From Desulfobacterales bacterium (GTDB taxonomy: Bacteria > Desulfobacterota > Desulfobacteria > Desulfobacterales > JAFDCJ01), in assembly GCA_020345785.1 (NCBI GenBank), contig CP070771.1:6413397-6427990 (forward strand): a stretch of DNA of 14,594 bases. Direction: 5' to 3'. The translations under genes were made by a program, and so were the position numbers. The first letter of the stretch is position 1, and the number at the start of each line of letters is the position of its first letter. Below, in pieces: positions 6,735 to 12,663 of the stretch. Under the pieces are notes generated by a model. That model made no database searches. It was not told where the DNA came from and was given only the letters and a program-made list of their open reading frames with translations.

Positions 6735-6935
6735 GAAAAAAAAATTCAAATATGAGAAAAAATATTCAAATAAGGGTCGATGCTTCCCGAAAATAAATTA
6801 CAGGCAACACCGTCATCCGTTATCTCCACATTATATTCAGTCATCTTTTGCTGATTTAATCTGTTCAAGTAAGGTTGTGGGTTAAAACATACATAGTGAA
6901 TAATAATGACGCATCGATGCTTTGTGGGGATTTAC

Positions 6936-7147
6936 TATAAGCCTTCTCAAAAAAAGGATTTTGGTTCAACCCTCCAGAGGCGGACAAGAATCGCGGCGGG
7001 GCCGAGTTTCCCCGCATAGCGGGATGACCCGTCTAATCTTGTTTTCTTTGTGGGCCTTAAACCGCAGGAATAGATCCGTATTTCGGGGATTTAAAACGAG
7101 GCACCAACAAAGAGTTTGGCCAAAAGACTTTTTTGAGATAGCTTCTA
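6936..7147. mobile_element. MITE-like element 1 (212 bp), abutting the kinase stop codon
   Basis: Terminal inverted repeats of 19 bases: TATAAGCCTTCTCAAAAAA (6936-6954) and, at 7129-7147, the inverse of TAGAAGCTATCTCAAAAAA (16 of 19 identical). Both ends begin with TA, as expected for elements that duplicate a TA target (IS630/Tc1-mariner type). The interior is GC-rich with short palindromes (CCCCGCATAGCGGG) and has no coding capacity. The right end overlaps the TAG stop of the sensor kinase. Removing the element with one TA copy would still leave a TAG, so the gene is not truncated. Family membership is inferred; no flanking empty site is available for comparison. Confidence 0.5.
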
Positions 7148-9688
7148 ATCCTTTTTAGCCTTCTTTAACACTTCAATTAGATCTTTTATTTTATACGGCT
7201 TGGGCAGAGCTCCGACAAACCCATACTCCTTGAAACTCGTCATAACAGGATCATCTGAATAACCGCTTGAAACAATCACTTTCGCATGAGGATCCAATTT
7301 CAATATCTTTTTAACCGTGTCTTTGCCCCCAAGACCTCCTTTCACGGTTAGATCCAGTATGACAATCTCAAAAGGCTTGTCCCAATCCATTGCTTTTTGA
7401 TACATCTCTACCGCTTTATTACCATCAACGGCAAGTTCGGTATCGTATTTGAGTCGACTTAATATTCGATGGCCAAGATCCCGTATCATCTCTTCATCAT
7501 CCATTAAGAGAATCCTCCCGGTAGGGACTGTTGGTTGGTCTGGTTTAAGTATTTCGACAGGCTCTGGCTTACTGATATCCTTTTCATGTGCCGGAAGATA
7601 TATCGTAAAGGTCGTTCCCACTCCCACTTCGGATTCAACGGTTATATAACCGCCATGTCGGTTGATAATGGAATAGGTAGTTGTCAGCCCCAATCCGATT
7701 CCTTTCTGGAGTCCCATCTTCTTGGTGGAAAAATAAGGATCAAATATCATCGAGAGATGTTCTTCAGGTATACCATCACCATGGTCGCGGATGGAAATCT
7801 TTACATATCTTCCTTCCGGAAAGGATAGACTGCCCCCGGCGGTAGGATTGAAATTTTCCGCCAACACCTGAATGACGCCACCTTCCGGCATGGATTCTAC
7901 AGCGTTAACAATAATATTATTGATTGCATGTTTCAGTTGACCTTCATCAAATTCAGCATACCAAAGGTCAGGAGCGAGGGTAAGCTCATACTTTACGTTC
8001 GAGCCCAAAATTGAAGATGATTGTATTTCTTTGACAAACTCTTTTATTGAGCTGACATTTTTAATGGGTGCGCCACCTTTAGAAAAGCTAACCAGCTGCT
8101 GGGTCAGCTCATGTGCCTGAAAGGATGCTTTTTCGATTTCTGCCAGTAGCGTAGAAATATCAGCTCCGGGTTTTAATTCGTCTTTTACCAGGTCAATATT
8201 GCCCATTATTATGGATAAGAGGTTGTTAAAGTCATGGGCAATACCACCGGCGAGAATACCAATTGATTCGAGATTCTGGGCTCTGAGAAGTTCATTCTGC
8301 ATTTTTTTGCGTTCAGTAATATCCCGGACAAAAGCGCAATTGTGCTCCTTGTCACCGAATTTTACATAATTGGCAACGGTTTCAACCGGAAAAATTCGAT
8401 CGCCCTTGCTGCGATGACTGGACTCCACCGTAAAGGATCCGCGGCGTTTCAGATCTGACCAATGAGTAAGCCACACCTCCTGGGAGATACCCGGATCAAT
8501 GTCGTGCAGCGTCATCGATAGGAGTTCTTCACGTGAATAACCGAGCGCACGGCAGGCAGCGTCATTTACATAAATAAAGCGTGCATCAGATCCCATCCAA
8601 AAGGTAGCATCGGAGGATCGATCTATAGCAAACTGGGTCAATTGCAGAGCCTCTTTTGCTTTTCTTTGCTCTGTTCTATCCGTAAAAACAGTGGCAAACT
8701 GCCCTTTCTGGGTGCTGTAAGCCAGTACTTCAAAATATTTATCAATTTCCCGCGAATATTTTTCAATCTGGACAGATTCTCCGGTCAGGGCAACATTTCC
8801 GAAATTATCTATCCAGTATGATTCTGTTCGCGGCAAGATTTCAAGCACTGTTTTTCCAACAGTCTGTTCTGCTTTTAATCCCGTCATTTCTTCGAAAGCA
8901 AAGTTGACTTCCAGAAATCGATAATCACACGGTTGACCTGCTTCATCACATATGATTTCGGCGAGGGCAAATCCATTGAGCATCTTGGCAATTAACGTTC
9001 GGTAACGCTTCTCACTCTCGCGCAGCGCCTCCTTGGTTCGATTAAGATCGGCGATATAATTATTCAACGTTCGTGCAACCAACAGCCAGATAATTGATAT
9101 GACCGGCACGACGACAACTACCGCGATTACCGCAAACAGCCCCTGGCGGAGGCGACTGTTAGTGGAAGATTGTATACGATTATCCAGACCGGCCGAAATC
9201 ACCTCAATCCCTTGACGGTAACACATTTTTTCTTTTTCATATGCCCGACTGGATAGTAAAGCACTGGCAGCTTCGCGATTTCCTGCTTGTATTAGTCTAA
9301 AGCTCCTTTTCTCCATGGCGACCAGATTGACATTGGCAGCGTCCGTCATCGCTGCGGCTTCAGTCATGAAGGTTTCGGGCGCCATTTCCTTGGCTTCCTT
9401 AATGGCATCATCCAGAAGCGGTTCAAAATGGAAATATCGCTCGACCCAATGCATGTTTCCCGTAGCCGCCGCCATGCGGGCCGACATTGTCAGAACTTCG
9501 TCGAGATGAAGAATGATGCCGTTTAGCTCCCGACATCTGAGATTTGTCAGTTCAGTCGTTTTATAATCTTTGTAAGTGGCCCAGATGAGATAGCCGAAAA
9601 CGGCGAACAGAACGATTGTGAGAACCAGGCAAACTGTCAGGGCCTTCATGGGAAATGGACTCTTTGATTTGATATCACTATTTTCCAT
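7145..9688 (-). CDS. Membrane-bound PAS-domain hybrid sensor histidine kinase/response regulator
   Basis: An 847-residue inner-membrane hybrid kinase. I start at ATG 9686-9688 (MENSDIKSK), four bases behind GGGGGGA; an in-frame ATG at 9700 would overlap that site. Domains: helix at about 12-36, a periplasmic sensor of about 145 residues (helical, no recognised family), second helix at about 184-206, then two PAS domains (about 225-335 and 345-460, the second ending CAFVRDITERKKMQ). The HisKA H-box is LAGGIAHDFNNLL with phospho-accepting His485. The HATPase has the N-box HAINNIIVNAVE, G1 DHGDGIPEEH, F-box and G2 GIGLGLTTTYSI. A C-terminal receiver (about 725-843) has acidic pair Asp730/731, phospho-Asp779 (VILDLT) and Lys830 (PKPY). 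The periplasmic ligand and output partner are unknown. It stands alone, bracketed by two miniature elements, with an RNA leader upstream. Confidence 0.95.
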   Translation of the reverse strand: MENSDIKSKSPFPMKALTVCLVLTIVLFAVFGYLIWATYKDYKTTELTNLRCRELNGIILHLDEVLTMSARMAAATGNMHWVERYFHFEPLLDDAIKEAKEMAPETFMTEAAAMTDAANVNLVAMEKRSFRLIQAGNREAASALLSSRAYEKEKMCYRQGIEVISAGLDNRIQSSTNSRLRQGLFAVIAVVVVVPVISIIWLLVARTLNNYIADLNRTKEALRESEKRYRTLIAKMLNGFALAEIICDEAGQPCDYRFLEVNFAFEEMTGLKAEQTVGKTVLEILPRTESYWIDNFGNVALTGESVQIEKYSREIDKYFEVLAYSTQKGQFATVFTDRTEQRKAKEALQLTQFAIDRSSDATFWMGSDARFIYVNDAACRALGYSREELLSMTLHDIDPGISQEVWLTHWSDLKRRGSFTVESSHRSKGDRIFPVETVANYVKFGDKEHNCAFVRDITERKKMQNELLRAQNLESIGILAGGIAHDFNNLLSIIMGNIDLVKDELKPGADISTLLAEIEKASFQAHELTQQLVSFSKGGAPIKNVSSIKEFVKEIQSSSILGSNVKYELTLAPDLWYAEFDEGQLKHAINNIIVNAVESMPEGGVIQVLAENFNPTAGGSLSFPEGRYVKISIRDHGDGIPEEHLSMIFDPYFSTKKMGLQKGIGLGLTTTYSIINRHGGYITVESEVGVGTTFTIYLPAHEKDISKPEPVEILKPDQPTVPTGRILLMDDEEMIRDLGHRILSRLKYDTELAVDGNKAVEMYQKAMDWDKPFEIVILDLTVKGGLGGKDTVKKILKLDPHAKVIVSSGYSDDPVMTSFKEYGFVGALPKPYKIKDLIEVLKKAKKD

Positions 9689-9705
9689 GGTTCCCCCCAT
9701 AACCC

Positions 9706-9918
9706 TAATTAGTGTCTATCCGAAAATAAAATAATAGCAAGGATGGCACTAATGCGTTTCCAATTTGGTCCGCCGAGGCGGATTTCAATGAGTCCGCCGG
9801 CGGATACAAGGTTTTACGACGAGGCATACTGATCCAACGTCGAGGAAGTAAACCCGCGGTTAATTCCGCCGGGGCGGGACTCACCGGAAAAAGGCTATTT
9901 TCGGATGGAAACTAGTTA
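9706..9918. mobile_element. MITE-like element 2 (213 bp), between the kinase start and its leader RNA
   Basis: Terminal inverted repeats of 23 bases with 20 matches, at 9706-9728 (TAATTAGTGTCTATCCGAAA onward) and 9896-9918 (its inverse, reading TAACTAGTTTCCATCCGAAA onward from the right end). Both start with TA, suggesting a TA-target element of the IS630/Tc1-mariner type. The interior is GC-rich with palindromes TCCGCCGAGGCGGA and TCCGCCGGCGGA and no gene. It ends 17 bases before the kinase start codon, just outside its ribosome binding site, so it separates the kinase from any older promoter. Confidence 0.6.
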
Positions 9919-9947
9919 TCATGCTGGATCCAGACGAATATATTTTG

Positions 9948-9993
9948 CGGTCAAAACAAAAAGCCTCCGAAGGGTGGTAAACCCTTGGAGGCT
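9948..9993 (-). terminator. Intrinsic terminator (minus strand)
   Basis: AGCCTCC/GGAGGCT plus AAGGG/CCCTT form a 12-bp stem with one bulged base on each transcript arm and a 7-base loop (9962-9993). On the minus strand the stem is followed by TTTTTGTTTTG. This is the strongest terminator in the window. The 5' leader contains GGTAAACC, which can pair with GGTTTACC in the terminator's left arm and loop. Confidence 0.8.
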
Positions 9994-10088
9994 GTAAATG
10001 GGTAATTCCTGGATCCCCTAATTACGGCTCCTGGCAGTTCTGGTTTAAGGTTTACCGACCTTCGAGTGTATGTAGTTTGAATTCATTA
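9948..10088 (-). ncRNA. Candidate small RNA or attenuator leader upstream of the sensor kinase
   Basis: A transcript of about 140 bases is implied by a TTGACA promoter (10119-10124) and an intrinsic terminator, with no ORF between. Visible structure: a hairpin with GTAATT/AATTAC arms around an AGGGGATCCAGG loop. GGTAAACC near the 5' side is complementary to the terminator's GGTTTACC, which would give alternative terminator and antiterminator folds. Four GGA triplets, several in CCAGGA or AGGGGA context, recall CsrA/RsmA-binding RNAs. It does not match 6S RNA, tmRNA, SRP RNA or riboswitch cores known to me. Either a free small RNA or a leader that controls read-through into the kinase 260 bases downstream. 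Boundaries are approximate. Confidence 0.45.
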
Positions 10089-10094
10089 CCATTT

Positions 10095-10124
10095 CAGATA
10101 CCCCATAATTTTTGAGGGTGTCAA
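10095..10124 (-). promoter_or_regulatory. Promoter of the leader RNA
   Basis: On the minus strand a perfect TTGACA (10124-10119) is followed after 18 bases by TATCTG (10100-10095), with an A/T-rich upstream flank. Transcription would begin near 10088 and run through the terminator at 9948-9993 toward the kinase. Confidence 0.45.
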
Positions 10125-10231
10125 GTTAAAACTGGAATTATAACAATTAGTTACTTAATTTTATTTAACCACTGATTTCATAAAATTCGATGATTCTGCA
10201 AAATCGGCTTAAGAGGCTTCAGAAAAAAAAT

Positions 10232-10290
10232 TTGTAGACGCCCGAGTGGAATGTTTTCGGACGCGGGTTCGACTCCCGCCGCCTCCACCA
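10232..10290 (+). ncRNA. ssrA: 3' end fragment of tmRNA (ssrA), probable integration scar
   Basis: This is the 3' end of a transfer-messenger RNA. TGTAGACGC leads to TTTTCGGACGCGGG, then the T-arm GCGGG-TTCGACT-CCCGC (10263-10279), the acceptor 3' strand CGCCTCC (10280-10286) and the encoded ACCA (10287-10290). The matching 5' acceptor strand, the GGATTCGACGGG-type start and the tag-peptide reading frame are not present upstream, where the leader RNA of the kinase lies instead. It is therefore a partial copy of about 58 bases. ssrA 3' ends are common attachment sites for integrases, which leave exactly such a fragment at one end of the inserted DNA. An alternative is a decayed ssrA. Confidence 0.75.
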
Positions 10291-10293
10291 TGC

Positions 10294-10531
10294 TTCGCCT
10301 TTCAGGCTACGCATGGCAGGCCACCATTTTGTAAATTTTTGGCAAAAAAGTTTGGGTTACCTCAGGATGCGAAGCATGCCCTGCGTAGTTCGATAGAACG
10401 AAGCGGGGCTGATTTCGCCCTGCGGGCTACGCATGGCAGGCCGCCATTTTGTAAATTTTTGGCAAAAAAGTTTGGGTTACCTCAGGATGCGAAGCATGCC
10501 CTGCGTAGTTCGATAGAACGAAGCGGGGCTG
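10294..10531 (+). repeat. Two tandem copies of a 107-bp repeat (period 120)
   Basis: 10305-10411 and 10425-10531 are identical except for one base (A10323 versus G10443). A diverged TTCGCC...GGCTAC extension precedes each copy (from 10294). Each unit contains CTACGCA near its start and an inverted TGCGTAG near its end. The array starts four bases after the ssrA CCA end and stops about 35 bases before the GIY-YIG start. It happens to read open in one frame, but the peptide is repetitive and has no ribosome binding site. Confidence 0.9.
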
Positions 10532-10567
10532 TCTTTGACTTCCATTCTATAATTCTATAAAGGTCTT

Positions 10568-10809
10568 ATGTATTACGTTTATATGCTACGCAGCGTTCCG
10601 GATCCGAAACAGACATATGTGGGATTTACGGAAGACCTTAAATCCCGCCTGAGCGCCCATAACAATGGGCAATCTTCCCACACCTCGAAATATAAGCCTT
10701 GGGAGTTAATCACCTACGACGCCCTTAAAGGACGTGCCCGGGCGCTGGAGTTTGAAAAATACTAAAATCCCTCTCAGAAAAAGCTTTCGCCAACACAAGA
10801 TTATGGTGA
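10568..10809 (+). pseudogene. GIY-YIG domain nuclease, frameshifted near the 3' end
   Basis: A small single-domain GIY-YIG protein of the UPF0213/YhbQ-like type. The start ATG 10568-10570 follows AAAGG. It reads MYYVYMLRSVPDPKQTYVGF, giving the YVY...YVG signature, then the conserved TEDLKSRLSAHNNG arginine helix, SHTSKYKPWEL and a glutamate in LEFEKY. The frame then hits TAA at 10763-10765, where relatives continue LKSGSGxAFxxKRL. Adding one base there restores KSLSEKAFANTRLW to the TGA at 10807-10809, so a single-base deletion (about 10762-10765) broke the gene. The 65-residue product would lack the last 15 residues or so. It lies behind the ssrA fragment and 107-bp repeats and may be part of a mobile or homing cassette. 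Confidence 0.85.
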
Positions 10810-11016
10810 CTTAAAACCTTCTGATCAATCCTTGGTATGATAGCCTCTACCGTACGTTTCTTTATAAACACCATCTCTTCAACAGCCTACAGTTAGTCAA
10901 CTTGGTCAACAACGTACCCGTGATCCAAAATACCAGACAAAAAGTTTTCAGGTTTCATGTGAGTTCTCTCAGAAGGATACATTGTTGTAAGATTAAGCTG
11001 CCTGCAATCAATATAG
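10810..11016. other. Intergenic stretch without a supported gene
   Basis: About 200 bases between the GIY-YIG relic and the DUF1232 gene. On the minus strand, 10982 down to 10810 reads as protein-like sequence (MKPENFLSGILDHGYVVDQV and VFIKKRTVEAIIPRIDQKV) in one frame interrupted by TAA and TAG. It could be a decayed gene fragment, but its end overlaps the GIY-YIG gene antisense. I do not recognise the family. Confidence 0.3.
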
Positions 11017-11307
11017 CTATTCGCTTCTGTCCTTCCACTGTTTGTATTTCATGAGATCCTTTTCCAAGAAATATAAAGACAAGCCCAGTATGGCTGCGTC
11101 ATCAATCTGGCCGAAGCCGAGAATATAATCGGGTATCAGGTCAAAAGGGCTGATTATATAAGCCAGGGCGACGATGAAGACGATAATCGATTTAACTGAT
11201 ACATCCCTGTAGACACCTTTCCAGTAGTCCCTGATCAGAGGTAACAGCAGTTTGAGATCCTGAATTACCCGGGCCATGAGGCCTAATCTGACAATATTTC
11301 TTGGCAT
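11017..11307 (-). CDS. DUF1232 (YkvA-like) membrane protein
   Basis: A 96-residue protein with the DUF1232 signature ALAYIISPFDLIPDYILGFG followed by QIDDAAILGLSLYFL. One or two membrane helices span the SIIVFIVALAYIISPFDLIP part and the following segment. The N-terminal 35 residues are basic and amphipathic (RVIQDLKLLLPLIRDYWKG) and the tail is charged. Length is normal for the family, whose biochemical role is not established; members are small inner-membrane proteins. The start ATG 11305-11307 lacks a clear Shine-Dalgarno. The in-frame ATG ten codons later, with AGG just upstream, is a reasonable alternative. It stands alone on the minus strand, with no operon partner visible. Confidence 0.85.
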   Translation of the reverse strand: MPRNIVRLGLMARVIQDLKLLLPLIRDYWKGVYRDVSVKSIIVFIVALAYIISPFDLIPDYILGFGQIDDAAILGLSLYFLEKDLMKYKQWKDRSE

Positions 11308-11683
11308 TTCATTGTACCGATGTGGTGATTTTCAGTATCAAAAACACGGTTGTTAGGAGTTAGGTAGTCCATAAGCTCATATCCTTCATTTATTTCCACA
11401 ATTTTAAATTAGCTAATTTGGTCCGGCAAGCATTCGTGATTTTCTTTGTTTAGACAGCACTCTTGTATTTTTTGCCGCTGCCGCACGGGCACGGTTGATT
11501 GCGTCCGATTTTCGTGGTCCGCCTCAGATTATTGTTTCGGTGGTCATTGGAAACCTGTTTGATACCGCTCTGTCAAAAACAGGGAAACATTCTATCGAGT
11601 GGATGTCAAGTATCTATTTTTTCCATCCTCTACCTAAATTTTACAGCTTGACTTATTAGCCGATCGGCAAGAAGATCAATATT
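11308..11683. other. Intergenic stretch holding a SEC-C relic and the CoA-transferase leader
   Basis: About 375 bases. Apart from the SEC-C fragment at 11450-11572 it is AT-rich and has no open frame of note. The plus-strand leader of the CoA-transferase operon contains TTGACT and a GCCGATCGGC palindrome, with no convincing -10. The AAGAAG before the start codon is only a weak ribosome binding site. Confidence 0.4.
11450..11572 (-). pseudogene. SEC-C motif protein, C-terminal remnant
   Basis: On the minus strand the frame after a TGA (11573-11575) reads SGIKQVSNDHRNNNLRRTTK followed by IGRNQPCPCGSGKKYKS, an unmistakable SEC-C zinc-binding motif. The expected final Cys-Cys is lost: the frame goes to AV-stop at 11450-11452. 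One missing T after AGT (about 11458) would restore SCCLN. No start codon exists in the open stretch and nothing recognisable lies upstream, so this is the tail of a former gene. SEC-C modules occur at the C-termini of SecA and many small proteins; which host this came from cannot be told. Confidence 0.75.
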
Positions 11684-12661
11684 ATGGATTCTTTTGATAA
11701 CAAGGTCATGCCTCTAAGGGAGGCCATCAGGCGCTACGTTACGCCCGAGGCCCACATATCGGTGGGTGGATTCACCTTGAACCGCAACCCCATGGCCGCG
11801 GTCTATGAAATCATTCGCCAGGGCGTCAGGGGCCTCCATGTTTACGCCCACAGCAACGGCCAAGCTGTGGATGAGCTGATAGGGGCCGGCTGCGTCTCTC
11901 GGCTTGAGATCGCCTATGGAGGAACCGGAAAATACGCCCCGACATGTATCCGTTTCCGCCGGGCCGTTCAAAATGGCGATATCGCGGTGGAAGACTACAG
12001 CAACTATATGATGGGACTGAGATTTCTGGCAGGGGCCATGGGTGTGCCGTTCCTGCCCACTACCAGCGGTCTGGGCTCGGACATCGTCAACCTTTGGGGA
12101 TTTCCGCCGGAAATGCGGACGGCCGATCCCCGCCTGCCCAATGACAAGCTGAAGGTGATTGACAATCCTTTTGGCCGCTGGGGTGACGCTTCCAGGGTGT
12201 TGCTGGTGCCCGCCGTCAATCCGGATGTGACGCTGGTCCACGTGCAAAAGGCTGACGCCATGGGCACTTGCCGTATCGAGGGGCTCACTTTCGCCGACGT
12301 GGAGCAGGTCAAGGCAGCAAAGCATGTGATTGTGACCTGCGAAGAGTTGGTGGCGTCGGAAGTGCTGCGCCAGGACCCGGACCGCAACCAGATTCCCTTC
12401 ATTCATGTCAGTGCAGTCTGCCACGTCCCCTGGGGAGCCTATCCCTGCGCTGCCTATCGTTACTATGACTATGATCCCCGTTATTTGCGCGACTACGCCC
12501 ACTGCGCCAAGGATGACACCGAATTTCAAGAGTATCAGCAGAAATACATCTACGGTGTGGCCGACCAGCAAGGCCTTCTGGACCTGATCGGACCGGAACG
12601 GCTGGAGTCCATTCGAGCCGACACTCGCACCGGATACGCAGTAAAGATGAAAAGGGATTGA
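11684..12661 (+). CDS. Family I CoA-transferase, subunit A (glutaconate CoA-transferase-like)
   Basis: A 325-residue subunit resembling GctA of glutaconate CoA-transferase and related acyl-CoA transferases, which move CoA between carboxylic acids in the cytoplasm. Signatures include the N-terminal AHISVGGFTLNRNPMAAVYE loop, LHVYAHSNGQAVDELIGAG, LEIAYGGTGKYAP, the ED-YSN segment around Glu103, and GVPFLPTTSGLGSD, with LLVPAVNPDVTLVHVQKADA in the second half. Length is normal for GctA (about 320). The start ATG 11684-11686 has only a weak AAGAAG site; MPLREAI nine codons on is an alternative. The stop overlaps a possible TTG of the next gene, which follows at once. The substrate is not determined; IpdA-like ring-opening hydrolases are a related alternative, but subunit B keeps the transferase glutamate. 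Confidence 0.88.
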   Translation: MDSFDNKVMPLREAIRRYVTPEAHISVGGFTLNRNPMAAVYEIIRQGVRGLHVYAHSNGQAVDELIGAGCVSRLEIAYGGTGKYAPTCIRFRRAVQNGDIAVEDYSNYMMGLRFLAGAMGVPFLPTTSGLGSDIVNLWGFPPEMRTADPRLPNDKLKVIDNPFGRWGDASRVLLVPAVNPDVTLVHVQKADAMGTCRIEGLTFADVEQVKAAKHVIVTCEELVASEVLRQDPDRNQIPFIHVSAVCHVPWGAYPCAAYRYYDYDPRYLRDYAHCAKDDTEFQEYQQKYIYGVADQQGLLDLIGPERLESIRADTRTGYAVKMKRD

Positions 12662-12663
12662 GC

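Larger units (their letters stand above)
6579..6935. other. Leader and promoter region of the XRE-TRAP operon; no supported gene
   Basis: About 355 bases holding two candidate minus-strand promoters (6601-6630, 6706-6734). Between them is a small hairpin (GAGGG/CCCTC) with a possible nine-codon upstream ORF (MNGGVAAL). Further out, 6765-6930 is AT-rich with a short minus-strand open frame (containing MTEYNVEITDDGVACNLFSG) that lacks a ribosome binding site; I do not call it a gene. Confidence 0.45.

Noticed and set aside
9948..10088. 6S RNA or the 5' half of tmRNA
   Set aside because: No closing pairing of the two ends or open-complex-like bubble for 6S, and no GGATTCGACGGG-like start or tag ORF for tmRNA.
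10305..10531. CRISPR array
   Set aside because: Only two long units with period 120, and 13-base gaps instead of spacers; no cas genes.
10246..10560. Plus-strand ORF of 104 codons over the ssrA end and the repeats
   Set aside because: It begins inside the tmRNA fragment and translates the 120-base-period repeat twice; no ribosome binding site.
10725..10982. Possible decayed minus-strand gene between the GIY-YIG and DUF1232 genes
   Set aside because: Interrupted by TAA and TAG and overlapping the GIY-YIG gene antisense; family not recognised, so kept only as a note.
11714..12571. Minus-strand open frame of 285 codons antisense to the CoA-transferase A gene
   Set aside because: The plus-strand gene is clearly conserved. 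The antisense frame is a GC-codon shadow rich in His, Gly and Val, without family motifs.
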